A stretch of 64,000 bases of DNA. Source: Agrobacterium tumefaciens (GTDB taxonomy: Bacteria; Pseudomonadota; Alphaproteobacteria; Rhizobiales; Rhizobiaceae). Of the stretch, positions 17,663 through 26,252 are shown one piece after another; position 1 is the first letter of the stretch, and each line of letters opens with the position of its first letter. Position numbers and translations under genes: made by a program. The notes beneath the pieces were generated by a model. It saw only the letters and a list, made by a program, of their open reading frames with translations, made no database searches and had not been told where the DNA came from. The stretch spans positions 1 through 64,000 of the forward strand of contig NZ_SUPW01000005.1 of the NCBI RefSeq assembly GCF_013337285.1, given 5' to 3'.

Positions 17663-18667
17663 TCAAAGACCCCCGGCATGAAGATCGCAATAGGCTTTCT
17701 GCGCACCCTGCTGCGGCAGGGCCGTCGCCTCGTAGACGCCGCGCGCCACAGCTCGCGCCATCACGATGGTGGCCAAATGACAAAGTTCGGCGAAATGAAC
17801 CCCGCCCTCCAGCGGCTTCTCCCCGATCGCGGCCGCGAACACGGTGTCGCCGTCGCTCGGCAGATGAGCGGGCAGTACGGCGCGGGCCAGCCCATCATGC
17901 GCCATGATGGAAAGGCGATGCGCCTGCGCTTTTGTTAGGACGGCATCGGTCACGACAGCGCCGATGGTCGTAGCGGTAAGATTGACGCCCTTCAGCCGAA
18001 GCGCGGTATCATCCGCCGTGAAGCGTCCGGGAAAACCACAATCGCCGAATTCACCCTGCACTTCGAAAGGCGCGGACCAGAAATGGCGGCTGGTGCCGAC
18101 AGTTGCCGAGCCGAGCGCATTGACGGCAACGATGGCAGCCACTTTGTAACCGCCGGAACTGATGGCACTGGCTGAACCCAGACCACCCTTGAAGGTGGCG
18201 GTCGTCGCACCCGTTCCTGCGCCCACCGTTCCGAGTTCGAAAGCCTCGCGGCCTGCCGCCTTGAAAGCCGCATACCCCATCTCGCGATAGGGCGAATGCA
18301 GCCCCCAGTCCTTGTCACCACCATTCAGCAAATCCATGAGGATTGCCTGCGGTACGATGGGAACGCGGGCGGAGCCAACCTGCAACCCACGACCAATTTC
18401 GCGCAATCCGGCCTGAACGCCGCCCGCCGCATCCAGCCCGAAGGCTGAACCGCCTGATAAAACCAGGGCATCCACCGTTTCAACCGTCATCGCGGGGTCG
18501 AGCAGGCCGGTGTCACGCCCGCCCGGCGCACCGCCGAGAACCGAACCGGAGGCGATGACGGGCTTTTCGAAAACAATCGCCGTGACGCCGGAGCCGAGGG
18601 AGAGATCGGTGACATTGCCGACCGAAACGCCGTCGATATCCGTGAGAAGATTGTTGCGTGCCGCCAT
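17663..18667 (-). CDS. P1 family (S58, DmpA-like) self-processing aminopeptidase
   Basis: This 334-aa member of the Ntn-type S58 family (DmpA/BapA relatives) autocleaves into two chains and trims N-terminal D- or beta-amino acids in characterised members. The N-terminus NNLLTDIDGVSVGNVTD, LSGGSAFGLDAAGGVQ (about residues 70-85) and VGAGTGATTATFKGG before the expected cleavage site are family hallmarks. There is no signal peptide. The start at 18667 is supported by AAAGGGG. It follows thiG by 88 bp and is coupled to modE; neither neighbour explains its role. The substrate is unknown. Confidence 0.87.
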   Translation of the reverse strand: MAARNNLLTDIDGVSVGNVTDLSLGSGVTAIVFEKPVIASGSVLGGAPGGRDTGLLDPAMTVETVDALVLSGGSAFGLDAAGGVQAGLREIGRGLQVGSARVPIVPQAILMDLLNGGDKDWGLHSPYREMGYAAFKAAGREAFELGTVGAGTGATTATFKGGLGSASAISSGGYKVAAIVAVNALGSATVGTSRHFWSAPFEVQGEFGDCGFPGRFTADDTALRLKGVNLTATTIGAVVTDAVLTKAQAHRLSIMAHDGLARAVLPAHLPSDGDTVFAAAIGEKPLEGGVHFAELCHLATIVMARAVARGVYEATALPQQGAQKAYCDLHAGGL

Positions 18668-18755
18668 GCCGTTCCCCTTTCCTCCCGGTATCCCGCCGCC
18701 GCAGGGCACTGTCAACGCAAAAGGTGACGTGCCCGACCTTGGCGGAAAACCGCGA

Positions 18756-19529
18756 TCAGGAGAATACCGCCGTCCCGATAACAGGTGTCGATGGAATGGC
18801 CATGTCCCTCGGCTCCAGCGGCCCAGACAGAAAGGCTTGACGGCCAGCCTCGATTGCACGAGCAAAAGCCTGCGCCATTCCGACCGGATCACCCGCCCCG
18901 GCAACCGCCGTATTAAGCAGAACGGCATCATAGCCAAGTTCCATCACCGTCACCGCATGCGACGGTCGGCCGATACCGGCATCGACAATCAGCGGCACAT
19001 CGGGAAACCGCGCCCGCATCGATTTCAGCGCCGTCAGATTGAGCGGTCCCATGGCGCTGCCAATCGGCGCGCACCAAGGCATCAGCACCCTGCAGCCGGC
19101 ATCCAGCAGTTTTTCAGCCACGACGAGATCGTCGGTCGTATAGGGAAAGACCTCGAAACCGTCTTCGCAAAGGATTTTCGCCGCCTCCACCAGTGCAAAA
19201 ACATCAGGCTGCAAGGTATCGTGATGGCCGATAACCTCCAGCTTGATCCAGTTGGTGCGGAACACCTCGCGGGCCATCTTCGCCGTCAGCACCGCTTCCT
19301 TGACGGTGTGGCAACCGGCGGTATTGGGCAGGATATGACGATCCAGCTCGCGGATCAGCTCGAAAAACTGCCCGCCCTTTTTGCCGCCCGCCGTTTCCCG
19401 GCGCAGCGAAATCGTCAGAATATCCGTGTTGCTGGCCCGCACCGCATCGGCAAGCACGGCGGGGGAAGGATAACGCGCCGTGCCGAGGAGAAGGCGGGAC
19501 GAGACCTCACGGTCACAAAGCGTCAGCAT
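18756..19529 (-). CDS. thiG: Thiazole synthase
   Basis: ThiG builds the thiazole phosphate of thiamine from DXP, dehydroglycine/iminoacetate and ThiS thiocarboxylate. It is 257 aa, a TIM barrel: [11 protein letters not shown] at the start, the Schiff-base lysine region [22 protein letters not shown], and the phosphate-binding [11 protein letters not shown]. The ATG at 19529 follows GGGAGGTTGAGG. It is the last thi gene here and starts 4 bp after the thiS stop. thiE, which often follows in rhizobial thiCOGE operons, is not present in this window. Confidence 0.95.
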   Translation of the reverse strand: MLTLCDREVSSRLLLGTARYPSPAVLADAVRASNTDILTISLRRETAGGKKGGQFFELIRELDRHILPNTAGCHTVKEAVLTAKMAREVFRTNWIKLEVIGHHDTLQPDVFALVEAAKILCEDGFEVFPYTTDDLVVAEKLLDAGCRVLMPWCAPIGSAMGPLNLTALKSMRARFPDVPLIVDAGIGRPSHAVTVMELGYDAVLLNTAVAGAGDPVGMAQAFARAIEAGRQAFLSGPLEPRDMAIPSTPVIGTAVFS

Positions 19530-19533
19530 GGCC

Positions 19534-19731
19534 TCAACCTCCCTGCATCGGCGAGAGGATTTCGACACGGTCGAAGGCCTTCAGCAGGTAATCGGCACGT
19601 TCTTGCGAATGCACCAGATCGCCATTGACCGCCGTCGCCAGCCACTCGCCTTCATAATCGAGGCTGGCGAGCAAGCCGGCCAGCGTTTCACTGGCGAGAT
19701 CAAGTTCGTCGCCATTCACCAGAAGTTTCAT
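19534..19731 (-). CDS. thiS: Sulfur carrier protein ThiS
   Basis: This is a 65-aa ubiquitin-like carrier that delivers sulfur to ThiG as a C-terminal thiocarboxylate. It starts [20 protein letters not shown] and ends with the required Gly-Gly (LSPMQGG). The ATG overlaps the thiO stop (ATGA at 19728-19731), so the two are translationally coupled. Confidence 0.95.
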   Translation of the reverse strand: MKLLVNGDELDLASETLAGLLASLDYEGEWLATAVNGDLVHSQERADYLLKAFDRVEILSPMQGG

Positions 19732-20702
19732 GATCCTGTTCCTTTCGAGAGAGTGTGGCATACGATCTCAGCCACCTGCCGCGCCATCGCTGGCGAGAGC
19801 AGAAAGCCGTGCCGGTGCGCACCGTTGATGAAGATGGTCCGCCCGTCCTCGGTGACGTCAGGCAGATTGTCGGGATAGGCGGGGCGCACGCCCGTGCCGG
19901 TCTCGATGATTTCCGCCTCCGCAAAGGCCGGATGCAAGGCATAGGCGGCATTGAGGAATTCCATCATCGAACGGGCGGAAATTGCCCCGGTATCCTCCGT
20001 CTCGATCATCGTCGCGCCCACCATGAACCGGCCAGGCTCGCGCGGCACGATGTAAAGCGGAATGCGCGGATGCAGCAGCCGGACGGGACGGGATAGGGAA
20101 ATCTCCGACGTGGCGAGATAAAGCATCTCTCCCCGAACGCCGCGAAGGTTGGAAATTTCTCCCACCGCCGCGGACCCGATGCAATTCACCACCCGGTCGA
20201 ACCGCTGTTCATCCACCGAAACGCCCATATGAAACCGCACGCCCATACCGTAAAGCCGCTCATAGAGTGACTTCAGCGCAAAACGCGGATCGAGATGTCC
20301 CTCGCCCGGGAAGTAGAGTCCGGACCGGAACCGGCCGGCAAGATCAGGCTCCAGAGCGGCGATTTCACCCTCATCCACCAAGTGATAGCCGCTGGTCCGC
20401 GATGCGAAACGCGATAGCTCCGCCTTGTCGCGGGCAGGCGCCACGACCAGCGTGCCGTTGCGGACCACAAGACCGGGTGTCGCTTCGTCCCACCAGTCAA
20501 GCGCCGCCTTACCGAGCGTCAGAACGGCCTCTTCCGCGCTTTCACGCTCGCACCACGGCGCCAGCATACCGCCTGCATAGAACGACGCCCCACGAGAAGG
20601 CTGAGCATTGCGCTCCGACACCTCGACAGCAACGCCGCTCCGCGCCAGTTCGAAGGCCGCCGTCAATCCGGCGACCCCCGTTCCCTTGACAAGGACACAC
20701 AT
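19728..20702 (-). CDS. thiO: Glycine oxidase ThiO (FAD)
   Basis: ThiO oxidises glycine to iminoglycine, the C2-N unit for thiazole synthesis. The ATG at 20702, one base after the thiC stop, gives 324 aa; an ATG at 20714 (MPNK) is also in frame and would overlap thiC. The FAD motif is VKGTGVAGLTAAFELARSG (the first glycine of GxGxxG is preceded by Lys rather than the usual Gly). SFYAGGMLAPWCE and, near the C-terminus, INGAHRHGFLLSPAMA are typical of ThiO. ThiO is the aerobic alternative to ThiH. Confidence 0.93.
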   Translation of the reverse strand: MCVLVKGTGVAGLTAAFELARSGVAVEVSERNAQPSRGASFYAGGMLAPWCERESAEEAVLTLGKAALDWWDEATPGLVVRNGTLVVAPARDKAELSRFASRTSGYHLVDEGEIAALEPDLAGRFRSGLYFPGEGHLDPRFALKSLYERLYGMGVRFHMGVSVDEQRFDRVVNCIGSAAVGEISNLRGVRGEMLYLATSEISLSRPVRLLHPRIPLYIVPREPGRFMVGATMIETEDTGAISARSMMEFLNAAYALHPAFAEAEIIETGTGVRPAYPDNLPDVTEDGRTIFINGAHRHGFLLSPAMARQVAEIVCHTLSKGTGS

Positions 20703-20703
20703 T

Positions 20704-22623
<1,920 letters not shown>

Positions 22624-22636
22624 TCAGGTCTTTGCA

Positions 22637-22726
22637 CCGTCCCTACGCCAGTATGAACTGGATCAGGTTCAACGGGTCACTGCGCATGAAAGCAGAATCT
22701 CAGCCCCTTGACGGGACACCCCTGGT
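22637..22726 (-). ncRNA. TPP riboswitch (THI element) in the thiC leader
   Basis: The minus strand carries all conserved pieces in order: GGGGTGTCCC, GGGGCTGAGA, a variable hairpin, ACCCGTTGAACCTGATC, CAGTTCATACTGG and CGTAGGGA. It lies about 110 nt before thiC. I see no T-run terminator in between, so control is more likely on translation. Confidence 0.95.
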
Positions 22727-22812
22727 GAATGGCTCACAGCAAAAAACACCAGCCGCCTTTTGTCAAGGCCGCCGATCAACGCTTGGCAAAGGTGCGGGAA
22801 TGGCGCATGCTG

Positions 22813-22837
22813 CCGTTAGTTGTAATTAACCTAACGG
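22813..22837 (+). promoter_or_regulatory. Palindrome 1 upstream of the carrier-protein operon
   Basis: CCGTTAG (22813-22819) and CTAACGG (22831-22837) are perfect inverted repeats separated by 11 AT-rich bases. It lies between the thiC leader and the gene at 22917. It may be a transcription-factor operator for either direction; the owner is unknown. Confidence 0.5.
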
Positions 22838-22849
22838 TTTAGGTGAATA

Positions 22850-22873
22850 TTATCGTTTGCGACATAACGATAA
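22850..22873 (+). promoter_or_regulatory. Palindrome 2 upstream of the carrier-protein operon
   Basis: TTATCGTT (22850-22857) and AACGATAA (22866-22873) are perfect inverted repeats around TGCGACAT. It lies 43 bp before the carrier-protein ATG, a usual operator position. Confidence 0.55.
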
Positions 22874-22916
22874 GCACAAACCTTCCTAATGTTAATTTCA
22901 TTGGAGATCCGTCGGA

Positions 22917-23168
22917 ATGAATGCGACTATTCGTGAAATACTGGCAAAATTCGGCCAGCTTCCCACCCCCGTCGATACGATTGCAGATGAAGCAGATCTT
23001 TATGCGGCAGGCCTCTCTTCCTTTGCATCGGTGCAATTGATGCTGGGCATCGAAGAAGCATTCGATATCGAGTTTCCCGACAATCTGCTGAACCGCAAGT
23101 CCTTCGCCAGCATCAAGGCCATTGAAGACACCGTTAAGCTCATTCTGGATGGTAAAGAGGCTGCCTGA
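22917..23168 (+). CDS. Dedicated acyl/aminoacyl carrier protein
   Basis: This 83-aa carrier protein is a four-helix bundle. The phosphopantetheine site is AGLSSFASVQLML: aligned with the canonical GxDSL, the modified serine is Ser35, and the usual Asp before it is Ser34. This divergence from fatty-acid AcpP suggests a dedicated partner. Its stop overlaps the start of the next gene (ATG at 23168). The third gene in the operon encodes an amino acid:[carrier protein] ligase, whose characterised relatives in Bradyrhizobium and Agrobacterium load amino acids onto exactly such neighbouring carriers. So it most likely carries an aminoacyl thioester. Confidence 0.9.
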   Translation: MNATIREILAKFGQLPTPVDTIADEADLYAAGLSSFASVQLMLGIEEAFDIEFPDNLLNRKSFASIKAIEDTVKLILDGKEAA

Positions 23169-24349
23169 TGAACGTGACCGTAGCGCCGCAGGATGAAACG
23201 CTGTCCGCGCGCGCGGGCCGTGTCGCGACCATTGCCGCCAAACATGCAGACGAGGTGGATGTCACCGGCAGCTTCCCGCAGGAAGCCGTCGATGCACTGC
23301 GGCAGGAACGCCTGCTGGGCATCCAGGTCCCCTCCTCGCTGGGCGGCGAAGGCGCATCCCTGCAGCAAATCGCCGATATCTGCGCCCGGCTTGGCCAGGC
23401 CTGTTCGGCAACGGCGATGATTTTCGCCATGCACCACATCAAGCTGTCCAGCCTGGTGGAACATGGCGAGACAAGCGCATGGCATGCGGGCTTCATGAGC
23501 CGCATCGCCGGTGAACAGCTTCTGCTCGGCTCCGCAACCACCGAGGGCGGCATTGGCGGCAATCTGCGCAATTCCATCTGTGCGATCGAGGTCGAGGGCG
23601 AATTTTGCCGGCTGGAAAAGGACGCCACCGTCATTTCCTATGGCAGCAATGCCGATGCGATCCTCATCACCTCGCGCGCCCACAAGGATGCCGCGCCGGC
23701 CGATCAGGTGATGACCGTTTTCCTGAAAAGCCAGTATACGCTCGAAAAGACCCATATCTGGGATACGCTCGGCATGCGCGGCACCTGTTCGGACGGTTTC
23801 CTGTTTCGTGGCGAAGCTCCCGCAGCGCAGATTTTCCCGAAACCTTTTGCGGAAATCGCCGCGCAATCCATGCTCGCAAGCTCCCATCTTCTGTGGAGCG
23901 CCGTCTGGTACGGCATCGCGTCGGATGCGGTGCTGCGCGCGCAATCCTTTGTCAGGGCCGCGGCACGCAAGTCGCCCGGCACCGCTCCTCCCGGCGCGAT
24001 CCGGCTTGCCGAGGTTTCCACCAAGCTGCAGGTGGTGAAATCCAACATCATTGCCGGCATCAAGGCTTACGAGGACACCAAGAGCGATGCCGAAAAGCTG
24101 ATGTCGATGGCTTTTGCTGTCGCCATGAACAATGTGAAGATCTGCTCTTCGGAAACCATTCTCGAAATCATCGACCACGCCATGCTGGTCTGCGGCATCA
24201 TGGGTTACAAGAACGGCACGCCCTACAGCCTCGGCCGGCATCTGCGCGACGCGCATTCCGCCCGTTTGATGATTTCCAACGACCGTATTCTCGGCAATTC
24301 CGCCAACCTCCTGCTGGTTCACAGGCAGGACACCAGCCTCTTGGGATAA
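23168..24349 (+). CDS. Acyl-CoA-dehydrogenase-like flavoprotein acting on a carrier-bound substrate
   Basis: This 393-aa member of the acyl-CoA dehydrogenase superfamily has an N-terminal helical domain (about 1-120), a middle beta domain ([19 protein letters not shown] and onward) and a C-terminal helical bundle ending [20 protein letters not shown]. The usual C-terminal GTNE-type segment is replaced by ISNDRILGN, so the catalytic base may differ. It is coupled to the carrier-protein gene by a 1-base overlap and lies 4 bp before the ligase gene. I infer that it works on the carrier-tethered product, as PltE/RedW-type enzymes do, rather than in beta-oxidation. Its substrate is unknown. Confidence 0.85.
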   Translation: MNVTVAPQDETLSARAGRVATIAAKHADEVDVTGSFPQEAVDALRQERLLGIQVPSSLGGEGASLQQIADICARLGQACSATAMIFAMHHIKLSSLVEHGETSAWHAGFMSRIAGEQLLLGSATTEGGIGGNLRNSICAIEVEGEFCRLEKDATVISYGSNADAILITSRAHKDAAPADQVMTVFLKSQYTLEKTHIWDTLGMRGTCSDGFLFRGEAPAAQIFPKPFAEIAAQSMLASSHLLWSAVWYGIASDAVLRAQSFVRAAARKSPGTAPPGAIRLAEVSTKLQVVKSNIIAGIKAYEDTKSDAEKLMSMAFAVAMNNVKICSSETILEIIDHAMLVCGIMGYKNGTPYSLGRHLRDAHSARLMISNDRILGNSANLLLVHRQDTSLLG

Positions 24350-24353
24350 GACC

Positions 24354-25262
24354 ATGGACATGCAAACATCGTTCCTCGATCGACTGTTCGAAGAAGGTCT
24401 GCTGATTGAAACCGGTGTGGACGGTCTTTATGGCCGCAGTGGCCAGTTCGAGGACGTGATTGCCGCATTCGAGCGGCTGATCGACCGCACGGGCGCCGCC
24501 GATGGCGCCGAAGCGATCCGTTTTCCGCCCGGCATCAACCGCGCCTATTTTGAAAAAAGCGGCTACATGAAGAGCTTCCCGCAGCTCGCCGGCACGGTCC
24601 ATTCGTTCTGCGGCTGCGAGCTTGACCATGTCAGCCTTCTGAAATCCATGGATGAGGGCGAAGACTGGACCAAGGACCAGAAAGCCACCGACATCGTGCT
24701 GACGCCGGCGGCCTGCTATCCGCTTTATCCGACGATCGCCAAGCGCGGCGCGCTACCTGCCGGCGGCGGTCTCTATGACATCCAGTCCTATTGTTTCCGC
24801 CATGAGCCCTCCAAGGATCCGGCGCGCCAGCAGCTTTTCCGCATGCGTGAATATGTTTGCATGGGCACCGAGTCCGACGTCACCGAATTCCGCCAGACCT
24901 GGATGGATCGCGGCGTGGAGATGATGAAGGCGGTCGGGCTCGACGTCACCATCGATGTCGCCAACGATCCTTTCTTCGGCCGTGCCGGCAAAATGCTCGC
25001 CAACAACCAGCGTGATCAGAACCTGAAATTCGAACTGCTGATCCCGGTCACATCGACGACCAACCCGACAGCCTGCATGAGCTTCAACTATCATCAGGAT
25101 GCCTTCGGCCAGAAATGGGGCCTCAACCTCGCCAACGGCGATGTCGCCCATACCGCCTGCGTCGGTTTCGGCCTTGAGCGCATCGCGCTGGCGCTGTTTG
25201 CCCATCATGGTCTGGATGTGAAGAAATGGCCTGCAAAGGTCGTGGAAACCCTCTGGGGCTGA
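24354..25262 (+). CDS. Amino acid:[carrier protein] ligase (class II seryl-tRNA-synthetase-like)
   Basis: This 302-aa protein is a SerRS-like catalytic core without the tRNA-binding arm. Characterised homologues from B. japonicum and A. tumefaciens activate small amino acids (glycine or alanine) and transfer them to the phosphopantetheine of a carrier protein instead of tRNA. The zinc ligands are all present: Cys121, Glu166 and Cys269, with the 45- and 103-residue spacing I recall for the Bradyrhizobium enzyme (131/176/279). Motif 2 is FRMREYV and motif 3 is [15 protein letters not shown]. The partner carrier is two genes upstream. Function is well supported; which amino acid it loads is not visible. 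Confidence 0.93.
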   Translation: MDMQTSFLDRLFEEGLLIETGVDGLYGRSGQFEDVIAAFERLIDRTGAADGAEAIRFPPGINRAYFEKSGYMKSFPQLAGTVHSFCGCELDHVSLLKSMDEGEDWTKDQKATDIVLTPAACYPLYPTIAKRGALPAGGGLYDIQSYCFRHEPSKDPARQQLFRMREYVCMGTESDVTEFRQTWMDRGVEMMKAVGLDVTIDVANDPFFGRAGKMLANNQRDQNLKFELLIPVTSTTNPTACMSFNYHQDAFGQKWGLNLANGDVAHTACVGFGLERIALALFAHHGLDVKKWPAKVVETLWG

Positions 25263-25268
25263 TTATCC

Positions 25269-26252
25269 ATGCGGCAGATTTTCCCCGGTCTCGATCCCAA
25301 AAACTATGTGCAACATCCGCTCCATTCTTCCGAGAGGATGTGGCCGGAAACCAATTGCTACATTGATTTGTGGATCGAGGTGCTGGCGGCCAGGGGCCTG
25401 CCGCCGGAAGCCATGTTCGGTTTCACCCTCACACAGGATTTCGAGGGCGACCAGTTCACCTTCTTCAAGGTGCCGCTGGAAGATCTCGAAGCGCTTTATG
25501 GCGTTCGCGCCACCGAGCTTGCGATCTTCGACCGGGTGGAAAACCACATCGAAGCGCAACTGGAGCGCGGCCGCATCTGCCTGATCGAGATGGACAGCTT
25601 CTATATGCCCGATACCCATGGGGTGAGCTATCAGAAGGAACACGGCAAAACCACAGTCGCCATCAACCGGCTGGACCTGGCGAACCGGGAACTCGACTAT
25701 TTCCACAATGCCGGCTTTTTCCATCTGTCAGGTGAAGATTTCGACGGCTTGTTCCAGCATCATCTGGCCGAAACTGATCCACCCTTCCTGCCCTACACCG
25801 AATTTGCGAAATTCGCAGACAGCAATGCCTCGCCGGCGCATATTCGCAAGACGGCCGAACGGCTGCTGAAGTTTCATTTTTCAAGACGGCCATCCACCAA
25901 TCCGGTCAGGGCTTTTTCAGCCGTATTTCCGGCCCAGGTGGAAAAGGTTGCCGACAGGCCTTTCGGCTTCTTCCACAAATATGCCTTCAACACGCTGCGC
26001 CAGCTCGGCGCCAATTTTGAACTGGCGGCAAGCCATCTCGAATGGCTGGACAAGCAAGGTTTTTCTGAAGCAAGAGACCGCGCGCTGCGCATCTCCGAGG
26101 TTGCCAAAACCGTGCAGTTCCAGCTTGCCCGCGCCGTCACCCGCCGTAAATTCGACGCGCTGGCCTCCGTGCTCGATCCGGCAGCAGACGCATGGGATGG
26201 CTTGATGGAAAGCCTTGCGGCAAAATTGTCTGATGCCAGCGAGGCCGCGTGA
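25269..26252 (+). CDS. DUF1839 family protein; candidate BtrH-like aminoacyl transferase
   Basis: This 327-aa protein follows the ligase gene by 6 bp. I know it only as DUF1839. Residues 1-150 resemble the N-terminal domain of butirosin BtrH, which moves an acyl group from a carrier protein to an amine: Cys30 in ETNCYIDLWIEVL, a Gly-Phe turn (MFGFTL), YGV at about 77-79, then MDSFYMPDT with Asp109, and H117/H125 in HGVSYQKEHG. A Cys-His-Asp acyltransferase would supply the missing off-loading step for the aminoacyl carrier. The C-terminal half is helical and anonymous. The family label is fairly sure; the enzymatic role is inference from motif order and neighbours. Confidence 0.8.
   Translation: MRQIFPGLDPKNYVQHPLHSSERMWPETNCYIDLWIEVLAARGLPPEAMFGFTLTQDFEGDQFTFFKVPLEDLEALYGVRATELAIFDRVENHIEAQLERGRICLIEMDSFYMPDTHGVSYQKEHGKTTVAINRLDLANRELDYFHNAGFFHLSGEDFDGLFQHHLAETDPPFLPYTEFAKFADSNASPAHIRKTAERLLKFHFSRRPSTNPVRAFSAVFPAQVEKVADRPFGFFHKYAFNTLRQLGANFELAASHLEWLDKQGFSEARDRALRISEVAKTVQFQLARAVTRRKFDALASVLDPAADAWDGLMESLAAKLSDASEAA

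Noticed and set aside
18668..18937. N-terminal extension of the P1 peptidase
   Set aside because: The extension is Arg-rich and overlaps the thiG 3' end; the ATG at 18667 has a good ribosome site and the family's usual N-terminus.
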